Made by a program: the position numbers and the translations under genes
NCBI GenBank assembly: GCA_009602725.1
Contig: WELB01000020.1
Location: forward strand, 443,068-480,465
DNA from: Spirogloea muscicola
Taxonomy: Eukaryota > Streptophyta > Zygnematophyceae > Spirogloeales > Spirogloeaceae
Direction of reading: 5' to 3'
DNA: 37,398 nt
The notes under the pieces: generated by a model
The model's input: only the letters and a program-made list of their open reading frames with translations
Database searches by the model: none
Told to the model about the DNA's origin: nothing
In this document: piece by piece, positions 19,775 to 29,690 of the stretch
Layout: each line of letters opens with the position of its first letter
Position numbering within the stretch: the stretch's first letter is position 1

Positions 19775-22700
19775 ATGGCGCCCAGCCGCCTGCTGCTGGC
19801 GGCGCTCGCGCTCGCCGCCCTGCTCGCGCCCGCCTTCGCCGTCTCCACCACGCTCGTCATCAACGAGATCGATGTCGACCAGGTTACTCGCGCCCGCCGT
19901 CTGTGCTGTGTGCCCTCTGGCAACCCACAGGGCTTTGTGTCCCGTGATGCTATCGCCGCAGAGGCAGTCGCTGGCAGCTCCGCCTGCACTCAGCACTCAG
20001 CAGCAGCAGAAGCCCTTCAGTAGGGTGGAATTGCTGACTTGGCTGGCTGGCAAAACCTTCCGCTTTCGCAGCCAAGCACTGACTACACGGAGTTTATTGA
20101 GCTCGCAAACGCGGGCACAACTCCCATCCAGTTGAGCGCGTACACATTCAAGTTGATTGACAAGAGCGGCGTCGTGTACAACACTGTTCCACTCCCAAAC
20201 TTCGTACTGACTCCTGGCCAGTACTATGTCATATGCTCCAACAACGCCCAGCACGTCACGCCCTGCAACTTGCCCATCGCAGTAAGGCACACCCACCCAC
20301 CTGCTAAGATTGAAGCGAGCACATTGCAGTTCGAAAGTGAGACTGGTATATTGGCCTAACACAAAAGTGTATCCAGTGGCATTGTATGCAGTACAGTCTA
20401 GGCATGAGCTGCTTTCACAACCGATGCTTTTGCTTTGTTGCATGGCCAGTTGTGCTTGCAATTGGCATTGACAGCTGTGCATCAGCAGCTCCGTCACCAG
20501 CCATGACCTCAGTATGCAGGCTGAGACCTCGCAAGGCAAAGTTTGTGACTGCAGATAATGACATCGTGGCTCTGTTGATGCAGTCTGATGGGAATGCGGG
20601 GGGAACTGATCTAATCCGCAACAGCGGAGGTGGTGGTGCTGGCATCTACCTGGTATGGTGCGCAGACATTTTGACCATCCTTGCCCGCCAATGGGAGCAC
20701 TGACTTGAGGGCTGCAACATCATGATGTTCTTCTGGTCTGGTTGTGGGGATTGCAACAGTGGGTGCTAAGTCTGGCTGCTGGATGTGCAGGGCTCTGTGG
20801 TCGTAGATTCCATGTCCTACGGGGGTGCCACAATCTCTGGCGTAACTGAGGGCACCCCTACCGGCTCTGACAGCTCCACCTTGGTTGTCAGTTTCCAGCG
20901 CTGCCAAGGTAGCTGGCCTTCTGGATTAGCTCAGGAGGAGTCCTTCAAATCAGAAGTATTTGTAAATATTGCTGAAGTCAGGACATAGCATTACAGGTCT
21001 ATTGATACAGAAGAAATCATGCTCTTCCACGCTGGATAAAAGTTTGAAATGTGTGTTCCCCAAAAAGGTCTTCCACTTCTCTTGGGAGCAAAGGACACTA
21101 ACGACTACATGCTGTATGTAAAATTGTTTGTGTCAACTTCCGCGGCAGATGCAAAGGACACTGACAACAACAGTGCTGACTTCAAACTCTACGCGCCGAC
21201 TCCTGGGTCTGCGAATCTTTGCGGAGCTTCACCCTCACCTGTCACCAGCCCGCCTCCCCCGATTGCCGCCAGCCCGCCTACCCCAGTTGCCGCCAGCCCG
21301 CCTCCACCTCCGCCCCTGGTCGCCAGCCCGCCTCCGCCCCCGGTCGCCAGCCCGCCACCCCCGCCTGCTGTTGTCCTGACCAGCATTCATGACATCCAAG
21401 GCCAGAACCACACCTCCCCATACACAGGCAAAAGTGTGACAACCCAGGGCATCGTCACAGTCACCCTTTCCACAGGCTTCTACCTCCAGAACCCTGAAAG
21501 CCAGTATGACAATCTGGATGGCACATCGGAAGCAGTATTTGTGTTCACCTCAAACAAAGTTAGGTATGCACCCTCCGTGGGGGACAGGGTCCAAGTAAAT
21601 GGCAAGATTCAGGAGTACTTCCCAGGCTCTGGCGGCTTGTCGGTCACTGAGTTGGCTACGGGCACAACCGCCACATCTGGCTCCGTTACAACACTTTCCA
21701 CAGGGAACACACTGTGAGAAGCTGATACACTCCTCACCAGCATGAGATTGCCCATGTTTTTGAGAAAAGCTAATGTAGATTGTCCAACACAGGCTACTGG
21801 CTCACAAGAACATGTTTTTTCGGTTGCTTGCAGGCCTTCTCCAATCATATTGGGAGACGGAGGCCGGACGATCCCCACTCAGAACATCAGTGGTCCAGGA
21901 GGCTTCTCCGTATATGACCCTGTCAACCGTGGGATTGACTTCTATGAGAGCCTGGAGGCCATGCTCGTGCAGATTAACAATGCGTGAGTGCTTAAAATTG
22001 CCTGCTGCATTTATTGCTCACTTCTGCTATGTGACAAGTTGTTTCGATACTCCTACTATAAGGTATCTTGTGGCGCATGTTGTCTTTGAGATTCTGAAGC
22101 AGAAGTGTAGCGTGGGATGGGAGTGCGACTTATTGCTGTGCTTTTCCACGGTTGCAGAGTTGTCTCTGGCCCGGCAAACAAGTTTGGTGAATTGCCAGTG
22201 CTGGCTGACAATGGCTCAAATGTGAGCCCTGGTGTTCGTACGCCTCGTGGTGGCATTGTTCTGCAGCCAGACAACTACAACCCTGAGATCATCACTGTGA
22301 CGGATGCACGCTTCTATAACGCTGCTGCTGGGAAAGTGTTCCCTCCCTTTAATGTTGGTGACAACTTTGGGGGTCCCATTATTGCCTATGTTGACTACGA
22401 CTTCGGACAGTACCAGTGAGTGCTTATATCGAAGCCTAGACCCTGAATTCACATCCTTTGCCCTTGAGGATGCTTTTGATCTCAACCCTATGACTACTTG
22501 TTCTAACTGATCTGCTCACGCTGCAACCAGGTTTCCCATCACCAATGGAGTGCCAACCCGCATTGATAATAACCTGGCCAAGACGGTGGCAACTGCTCCA
22601 ACATCCACAGAATTCAGCATTGCCAGCTTCAACATGGAGAACTTTGGAGGCCAAGCTCCGCAGTCCAAATTTGATGCAGTTGCAAACATCGTGGTCAACA

Positions 22701-24550
22701 ACATGCTTTCTCCATATATCATCATCGCTGAGGAGATCCAGCAGAGCCAAGCAGCTCCTAACGCAAATGATATTCCCAATCCCGCCGGCGTGGTGGATTG
22801 TAACGTCACCATGGCACGCCTGATTGCTGCCATCGCAGCCGCAGGTGGACCCATTTATGATTATCGCGAGATTGACCCTCAGAACGGCACAGACGGTGGG
22901 CAGCCAGGTGGCAACATCCGGCAAGTTTTCATGTTCCGCGCGGATCAGGTTACTTTTGTTGACAGGCCATACAATGGCTCCTCCAGCCCCACGTATGATG
23001 CTGTTTCGGTTGTCACATCTCCTTCAGGCGAAGTCCAGCTCTCTTGGAGCCCTGGCAGGATTGACCCTGGCAACTCTGCCTGGGTTTCATCTAGGAAACC
23101 TCTGGTGGGTGAGTTCCTCATCGACGGCGAGAAGATATTTGTGTGCGGGAATCACCTCAACAGCAAGGGCGGCGACGACTACCTCTTTGGCATTGACCAG
23201 CCGACCCCAGTCCTCAGCTCCGAGGTGCAGCGCAACAAGCAGGCCACCGTTATCACGAACTTCCTCTCAACGCTGGTGGCGGCAGATCCAAATGCCAACG
23301 TCATCCTGGGTGGTGATCTCAACGACTTTGCCTGGTCCAACCCGCTCCAGATACTCCAGTCCCCCATCGCACCGAACTGGCGTCTGACGACGCTGGCAGA
23401 TTATCTCCTCCCTGTCAACCAGCGTTATTCATATGTCTATGAGGGCAACAGCCAGGAGCTGGATCATCTCTTGGTGTCGACACCTCTGCTCAGCCGCGTC
23501 ACTGGCATTGAGCCCATTCATGTGGACTCCGAATTTGCGATATCGGATCCTACCGTCGTCTCGGACCATGACCCCACAGTCGCCAGCATTACAAAGAGAG
23601 GTACACTCTTTTCCTGGCAGTCAGGCTGTGTTCACCATTTCTCTGAACTCTGGATTCTACCTGCTGCAATTGTGCTGCTGTTTGCGCTTACAATGTAGTG
23701 TCCGCCTGCTGACAAGCTGCATCTCTGCTATTATCTGCAGCGCGCTCCCCTCCTCCCCCCCACTCGCCGCCACCGCCGCCGCCTCTCTCACCACCGCCGC
23801 CGCCGCCTCTCTCACCGCCGCCCCCGCCGCCATCTCCCTCACCTCCGCCTCCCTCTCCCCCTCCCCCGCCTCCTCCCTCCCCACCTCCTCCCTCCCCTCC
23901 TCCCCCGCCTCCTCCCTCCNTGCAACGAGCTCAGGCGTATGCTCTGCATCAGAAAGCTGGTCGAGCCTTAGCTGCTGGCACAAGAGCTAGTCAATTGCCG
24001 TCCGGTATTCGAGCGTCAGCTAGCGACCTCTATGTGCTGACTCGTGGTTACTGAGCGGGTCAGCTTAGCAGCAGGTGACGTACATTTGTCCAATGTGCTT
24101 GCCTTCGTACTTGGCCACACATGGCCTCCCCATCTCTTAATATACACGCATTTCCTCCGCCCGCCTCCCCCTCCTCGCCCGCCGCCGCCGCCTCCCCGCC
24201 CCCCTTCTCCGCCGCCCAACTTCCGATGCGGCAGTGGATCTTGCCCTGCCTTCTCCACCTGCAGCGCCATGTCACCCACTGACTTCCAGTGCACTTGCAA
24301 CACTGGCTACATCCCAGTCGGCGGCACGGCCATGCAACCCAAATCCTGCCAGCCAGCGCCCCCGCCTCCACCAAGCCCCCCTCCTCCACCACCGCCCAAC
24401 TTCAAATGCGGCAGAGGATCTTGCCCTGCCTTCTCCACCTGCAGTGCCACGTCAAGAACTGACTTCCAGTGCACTTGCAACACCGGCTACACCGCAGTCG
24501 GCGGCACGGCAATGCAACCCGACTCTTGCCAGCCAACAAGTGAGGCCTGA
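19775..24550 (+). CDS. Secreted ExeM/NucH-like nuclease with SPPPP and EGF-like modules
   Basis: Exon 1 (19775-19882) encodes a signal peptide (MAPSRLLLAALALAALLAP) and the start of a lamin-tail domain (LVINEIDVDQ), continued in 20072-20281 (TDYTEFIELANAG), ~20542-20652 and ~20791-20907. Then come ~21147-21715 (APTPGSANLCG, a Pro-rich linker, and an OB-fold-like segment starting IQGQNHTSPYTGKSVTTQG), 21833-~21985, 22158-22418 and 22532-23600. The last holds a complete endonuclease/exonuclease/phosphatase domain: FNMENF, AEEIQ, GNHLNSKGGDD, GGDLNDF, ELDHLL and SDHDPTVA. From 23741 the next exon joins in phase into an SPPPP tract up to N 23920. Downstream (about 24150-24550) further Pro-rich spacers and two six-Cys EGF-like repeats end at TGA 24548-24550. 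The enzyme probably degrades DNA/RNA outside the cell or in the wall. That the EGF part belongs to this gene is inferred from matching Pro-rich style and position. Confidence 0.8.
21235..21370 (+). repeat. Pro-rich linker repeats (ASPPPP type)
   Basis: Repeated AASPP, VASPPPPP and similar units within the nuclease gene separate the lamin-tail domain from the OB-fold. They resemble hydroxyproline-rich wall-protein linkers of green algae. Confidence 0.8.
23741..23919 (+). repeat. Low-complexity SPPPP-coding tract
   Basis: CCG/CCT/TCC-rich DNA reads in the frame spliced from 23600 as SPPPP-type repeats with HS and LS interruptions. It ends at the unresolved base 23920. Length in the true genome is uncertain because such tracts collapse in assembly. 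Confidence 0.75.
23920..23920. other. Unresolved base (N)
   Basis: The only N of the window. It stands exactly between the SPPPP tract and a retroelement tail, so it may mark an assembly join. Confidence 0.9.
23921..24054 (+). mobile_element. Divergent retroelement tail T5 inside the nuclease gene
   Basis: Reads LQRAQAYALHQKAGRALAAG and then SASDLYVLTRGY with TGA at 24052-24054. It is closest to the tail at about 34700-34847 (QRAGRALAQANG). It separates the SPPPP tract from the EGF-coding part, so it is either an insertion in an intron or a misassembly. Confidence 0.72.
24222..24528 (+). repeat. Two EGF-like coding repeats
   Basis: The units CGSGSCPAFSTCSAM...C-T-C...C and CGRGSCPAFSTCSAT...C-T-C...C each have six cysteines in EGF spacing and share most residues (DFQCTCNTGY, VGGTAMQP). 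They are separated by PPPPSPPPPPPP. They probably arose by a recent internal duplication and may bind matrix or wall partners. Confidence 0.82.
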
Positions 24551-25670
24551 TTCCTTCAACATTCTAGACTGCTGGTTTCATTGCACTGCAAAGATGATTG
24601 CGGTAATGAAGTTCGCAATGCTAGTTTTGTTGTGCTTCCAATGTGTTCTGCTGTGAAAATGTCAAGCAAGCCTAACTCGAGCTTGTGTTTGCTGCACAGG
24701 TTGAAGCATGGTGTAGTACACATTTGCTGCACAAGAATATTAGCTCTTTGCTTTGACATCTCAGAGAGCCTCTGATAGAGCAATAAGAGCAACTGCAGAA
24801 TCGCAAACACATTCCTGCAAAGCCTATTGGGCTATCTCAATTTTGTAGTTTCTCACTATTTAGAACTCTCTCTAATCTGTTGGAAGTATACTTTGGCGTA
24901 TTTTGTAAGCTGGAGATGGTATGGAATGAGAGTATATTCATTTCATTCATTACATGTTTACCTTCAGTTTGTTACATGAACAACTTCGGTGATGTAAGAA
25001 TTGCAACATGATATATGGTCGTTGAGAGTGCACAAAGAATTGCACCAGTATGTGTTGTACCTAAAAACTATTATCATGTGTTTGGCTGGGACCATCTTCT
25101 TTCAGCAGTCACTATCACGTACTCACCTCAAAAGAGGATGTGAGACAGGGAAACCACCTCACACTTGCACCTTGACTTTTCTGATACGTAGTTATTGCTC
25201 TGTTGTACTATGACCAGCTAAGAGGAGTTAAAAGTATATATATTATATATATGCCTATTGTCAGAAAAATGCTTAAGCTGTACACATCCAGAACTGTTTG
25301 CTAACTTCTCTTTATACAGTTTAGCAAATCTCCCTTCCGAATATCTCAAACGACCGAATTAGTATCTGCTATAGATGAACACTGTTGAATTTGCCCACAA
25401 CTTATGGAGGAGATATATGCAAGACAACTGTTTGGGAGATTGTCACGCTAAGCTTCCTGATGATATGTAAAAGCATCATAATACAAGAGATTGCTGACGA
25501 AAGTAAACCACTGACCAAAGTAAACAACACAAATAAGATGCTACAGCTTATGCGGAAGCTAATCTTGAACAACTACCGTTGAAGAACTTCCCCTTTGCCT
25601 GAGATGCCCTGAGATCTCTGTAGTGTTAATGGTTGATTCCATTGCTACCACCAAAATCGATAATGATAAC
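24551..25670. other. AT-richer 3' flank, no gene recognised
   Basis: TGTAA-type polyadenylation-like signals occur (for example about 24904). An AT repeat TATATATATTATATATATAT lies at about 25235-25252. Open frames are short and not recognisable. Confidence 0.4.
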
Positions 25671-25772
25671 CGATGCCAGCCCGCAGGAATCGTAGCTTAG
25701 CCTTCATGAACTTGCAGGGATAGTAGCAATGGTCATGAAGGCCTAAGCTATGATTTCTGCAGGCTGGCATCG
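25671..25772. repeat. Long imperfect inverted repeat (hairpin, ~40-bp arms)
   Basis: The left arm 25671-25710 (starts CGATGCCAGCC, ends TTCATGAA) pairs with the right arm 25732-25772 (starts GTCATGAAGG, ends GGCTGGCATCG) with only a few mismatches, leaving a ~21-nt loop. The transcript would fold into a long hairpin. It could be a foldback transposon, a MITE or a small-RNA precursor. Confidence 0.85.
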
Positions 25773-26990
25773 ATTACCAATTTGAACGAGCTCAGCACTC
25801 AGCAGAAATGATTCTTCCCCAGTCCTCGGAAGCATGCCACTATCTGAAAATCATAGGCTTTGCTCACAAGTGCCTGCTTATTAGGTAAGCTGAGCTGAGG
25901 TGAGCTTGACATATTTTGGCTATCACCTCCGTGTAGTTGTCCTAATCTCATGTTGCTTACTTGCACAAGTGAAGGTAAAGCAGCTTAAGAGATTGAGCAA
26001 CATGGGACCAAGACAAGTATCCAGCAGAAGTGATAGCCAGAGGGAAGTGCGTCTATTCAAGATTAACACATGCCCGGTGGAGAAATTTCGTGTACGGAGG
26101 TATAGGCAAAAAGCACTTCACGATCTTGAGTCCTATGTACAATTGGTACTCCCACACGTCTTGAACCCCTTACGTAGACTCGTAATCTTCCATTCCTAAT
26201 ACCTAAATGCCATTCACCATTACAATCAACATTGCCCACGGCGTGCTTTTATTGTCAGTAAAAGCTGACAATTGCTCTAAGTACAGCAGTCCGCATATTA
26301 AGGTCATTGATGTTCACATTATGCAATGTGAAGCTGATGCTTGCCTTGGTCGACACAGCAGATGCAGAGTTGCACATTTGACCTTTGTGGTGATTGAGCG
26401 TAATATGCTGGCTACGGTTCAATACAAAATGGCAACATAGACCATACATTGTCCTCCCATTGTGGACAACGTGCACACAAGCAGCAGTCCTCACTGTCTC
26501 CTCTCCAAGGATTAAGTGCAATCATAGCAATCGTGCCAGCATAAAAATTTGTCAATTGCGGTATGGCGGACCGGGGTGATTGTGCAAGTGAATGTGGTGT
26601 ATACTCTTTTCCTACGGCAAAGACATTGTCTACTCCCTAGTATAGCTGGCGACTGTCCTGTTTATCGCAATGCAAGTAATAGGCGTTGAGCATATGAAGC
26701 TAGGGCTCGGAAGGAGCAACCCTCAAATCATGACCCTCAGCATGGCCTTCTCGAGCATTTGTGTAGTATCATGCGATTGCCACTGGCCGACTTCTCTACC
26801 AAAGCCACTGGCTGGGCCTTGTCGACACAGAGATCTTCTCTTATGTCTTCTTTCTTCCTCGGCTAGCATTTCACGGCCATCGGCCTTGAAGCAGCCACAG
26901 CAATCTCCTCTTCAGAGGCTTCTCATTAATGTCTCTACATGGGCTTACTGGGTGGTCATCCATAGCTACTAGTGCTGAGGTGGTTAGTCA
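25773..26990. other. Intergenic stretch, no supported gene
   Basis: Short frames on both strands (for example 25900-26199 +) show no recognisable family. Retroelement sequence begins near 27010. Confidence 0.4.
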
Positions 26991-27009
26991 GTCAAATCCG
27001 TATAAAGTC

Positions 27010-28560
27010 ACTCGTCAGTTACTGGTGGGGAAGCCAGAGGACGGCGCGGCAGTATTTGCCACCCTCGAAGTGCAGCTGCGTGCGATCGGCCTGGACATTC
27101 GGGCGGGCAAGTGCAGCGCCTGGTCCCCTCAGGGCCTGCCAGCCCACCTGCGCCTGCCCTTGGGCTGCCAGACACCAGCCGGGGGCCTCACCCTCCTCGG
27201 CGTCCCCCTTGGCGCACCTGCCTTTGTGGTGGAGCAGCTGCAGGCGCGGCTGCAGGAGCACCTCCGGCCGGCGGACCGTCTTCACACGCTGCAGGACATG
27301 CAGCTGGCGACCGCTACGCTGACGCGGTACATTGCGCAGCGGCGGAACTACCTGGCCCGCACCCTCTCCCCCTCATCGGCGGTGAAGGCAGCGTATGCGG
27401 CATTCGACTCTGGCATCCTGGCGTCCGCGGCCACCCTCGTCCAGCACCCCGCGTTCCTCACCTCACCAGCTGCACTGCTACAGGCTAGCCTGCCGGTCAG
27501 CCGTGGCGGTTTGGGATGCCGCTCAGTTGCCCGCGCCTGCGAGGCGGCCTACCTGGGCAGCTGGGCTCAGGCTGCAGCCCCCATATGCCAGCGATTCATC
27601 GTCCACAGCCAGCGCGCCCTGGAGCGGGCGGCAGCTGAAGTGGAGATCGGCCAGTTGCCCTTCCAGGCTGCCCTCCGCTCTGCCCGCGACGGGCTCCTGA
27701 CGGTCCACCCCAACATGTCGGTGCAGGCCGTCCCTTTCATCCACCTCGCCCACACCCCTGACCTGCGTGCCCAGGCACGCTACACGGCGCTGGTCGAGAA
27801 AGCGGCTGACCAGGTGGTGGAGCCTCTCCCTTCGCCTTTCCTTCGCGGGCGCAGCGCGCACGGCTCCTCTCAGCCTCCTCCCTTGGGGCGGCGGCGTGGT
27901 AATCGGCGCTCCCACGCTATGCGGCGCTCATCATGCCAGATGAGGTCTTCCGGACGGCGGTCCACCGGCTCTCGGGCCTAATCCCTCCCTGCCTCGTGGG
28001 CGTCACTCAATGCGAGTGCGGTGCCCGTTACGCCGACCCTGCGGAGCTGGCTGCGCACATGCTCCGTTGCGCGCACGGGGGCGAGAGGACCGGTTCCCAC
28101 GACCTCCTGCGAGATGGCATGCAGGGGGTGTTCATGGAGGCCAGCTACAAGGTGGCCGTGGAAACTACCTCAATTATGCCCATCCAGCAGGGTGCGGACG
28201 GCCAGCTCCGTGCCCGTCGCGCCGACCAGGTGGCCATCCCGCCCGGCGGCGGTCCCCGCATCATCGCCGATGTGGTGACAACTGATTGCGTCGACTCCGC
28301 CAATCTCACCAGATCGGCGTCGACTGCAGGGCACGCGGTCGTCCTGGCGGCCCGGGGCAAGGAGCGCAAACACGCGGATCACCGGGTTGGTGATGACTTC
28401 GCGGGTCTGGCAATCGATGTCCACGGGGCTTTCGGCAGCCGCTGGCTGGATCTCCTCCAGCGGCTTGCCCGTCAGGCCATTGACCGGCGGCCCGGTCTGC
28501 CAGGGGCACTGCCCGGCTTCAACGCCGCCGGTTCGCTCGCCCAGGTCTTCCGTATGCGCC
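27010..28560 (+). pseudogene. Longest retroelement copy T6: RT end, zinc knuckle, nuclease
   Basis: The copy begins after the RT active-site box. It shows the later RT motifs (LVGKPEDGAAVFATLE, IGLDIRAGKCSAWSPQG, LTLLGVPLG) typical of non-LTR reverse transcriptases, then a long thumb/connection region to about 27830. After a frameshift near there (with a TAA in the other frame at about 27899) the second frame, 27933-28601, contains FRTAVHRLSG, a zinc knuckle C27-x-C29-x12-H42-x3-C46 and an RxAD...ADVVTTD...KERKHADH series. The latter suggests a PD-(D/E)XK-like nuclease, followed by LAIDVHGAFGSRW. The frame is lost at 28561, where an inverted fragment follows. Inactive copy. Confidence 0.8.
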
Positions 28561-28561
28561 G

Positions 28562-28663
28562 GAAACAAAGCAGCAACGTATTACTCAGTAAACCCTGCTA
28601 AGCAGCCTCAGGTCAGAGAAGCTAGGCTCCTGGAAGTGGGTCCCCTGGCCAGAGCCAGAGGCA
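28562..28663 (-). mobile_element. Inverted T3-type tail fragment inside T6
   Basis: The reverse complement of this segment matches about 13386-13490: the end of the coding tail (SGQG, FQEPSFSDLRLLS), stop (plus-strand TCA at 28585-28587) and a few UTR bases. It breaks T6 between RMR and the rest of its tail. No clear target duplication is visible. Confidence 0.75.
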
Positions 28664-28945
28664 GTCTCGTTCCAACGCTCCCTTGCCTATGCCGCTGCGA
28701 GCAGGCCGTGCTATGGCTGCTGCCTCTGGGTCTCGGCGGAGTGCCTCTTTCCCTGCAGCGAGCTACTCTGACTTGATGTTGCTCACTCGCGGGTACTGAG
28801 CTATTCTCTGCATCGTCTCGTTTTTGTGGTGTAAGTCCTTTTTCGGCACCTCTTTCTTTGGCTTTGGACATTGTCCATTCTTCTTGGGCTGGCTTTGCCA
28901 GCCCCTCTTCTCTATGGGCGAGCACTTTCTTTCTTTCTTTCAAGG
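28664..28945 (+). mobile_element. End of T6: coding tail and 3' UTR with perfect hairpin
   Basis: Coding resumes as VSFQRSLAYA, has a small deletion, then continues RAGRAMAAASGSRRSASFPA and SDLMLLTRGY with TGA at 28797-28799. The UTR carries GGCTTTGGACATTGTCCATTC and a perfect hairpin, left arm 28886-28893, TTT, right arm 28897-28904. It ends CTCTATGGGCGAGC with a short (CTTT)n run. Confidence 0.78.
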
Positions 28946-28949
28946 AGAG

Positions 28950-28990
28950 GGGGCGATGGCCGCGGACGGCCAGCCCAAAATGACTAGACA
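28950..28990 (-). repeat. Reverse retroelement 3'-end copy
   Basis: GAGGGGGCGATGGCC, then GGCCAGCCCAAAATGAC, matches the reverse complement of the type II tail. Confidence 0.55.
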
Positions 28991-29145
28991 GTGGCCGACC
29001 TGGTGCGGAAAGAAACAGCTCAACCCATAGTTAGCACCCAGTGGCCAAATTGAGTCCCAATTGAGTCGCTGTGGGCTATAGCGCTTTTCTCGCCGCTTCG
29101 AAGTTCATTCAAATTTAACCTGGGCTAGCCAATCACCGTGACGCC

Positions 29146-29398
29146 CGTCTCGCTGCAGAGGTCCATGGCTCGCGCGCTGCATCTGCGTGCCAGTCGTGCC
29201 CTAGCTGCAGCCTCTCGGCCTGGCCAGGGGACCCGCTACCAGGAGCCCAGTTTCTCTAATTTGCGGCTGCTTAGCAAGGGTTACCGAGTAAGTCGTAGCT
29301 GCTTGATTCCATTTGTGCTAGCTTTTGCGCTTTCTGGGCTGGCCTCTCCCAGCCACCGCCCCTCTCCTGCAAGTGTCTTTCTTCTAAAAGAGTCTTGA
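29146..29398 (+). mobile_element. Retroelement tail T7 with lost stop codon
   Basis: Coding tail VSLQRSMARALHLRASRALA, then SFSNLRLLSKGY, is followed by CGA (29285-29287) where sister copies have TGA. The frame therefore reads into the 3' UTR. The UTR has GGGCTGGCCTCTCCCAGCCACC and a CCCCTCTCCTGCAAGTGTC end. Confidence 0.75.
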
Positions 29399-29469
29399 TT
29401 AAGTGAATGGCTGTGAGAGAAGAGAAGTCAGCTCACTCGTGAGGGCTGTAGAAAGAGGAACAGCGCTTC

Positions 29470-29690
29470 CAAATTGACTGGTGGCTGTGATAGGCCAGCC
29501 CAAAAGAATGTACAAGGTCGGGAGGGGCCGGATGGCGGAAAGACAGCCCGAAGTGGCAAGGTCCGACGGGGTCAGAAAGCGCCGGAAAGCGCTGTGAGAA
29601 GAGGAGAAATCAGAAGAAAGTGCGCGTTCATTGAGAAGAGGGGCTGGCAAAGGCCAGCCCGAAAAGAATGGACAAAATGCAAAGATCCAA
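29470..29690 (-). repeat. Two reverse retroelement 3'-end copies
   Basis: About 29475-29520 (GGTGGCTGTGATAGGCCAGCCC, then AAGAATGTACAAGG) is a type II end. About 29630-29675 (GAGAAGAGGGGCTGGCAAAG, then GCCAGCCCGAAAAGAATGG) is a type I end with a perfect stem. No coding tails are attached. Confidence 0.65.

Noticed and set aside
19391-20023. 210-codon frame that includes the nuclease signal peptide
   Set aside because: Only the part from ATG 19775 to 19882 is used as exon 1. Upstream codons are promoter/UTR and downstream codons are intron.
23657-23983. Glu/Ala-rich minus-strand frame
   Set aside because: It is the antisense shadow of the SPPPP-coding tract and crosses the unresolved base.
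26929-28601. Zepp as the identity of the retroelement
   Set aside because: Nested insertion resembles Zepp, but these copies end without poly(A) and carry a C-terminal knuckle/nuclease and hairpin UTR, so I did not use the name.
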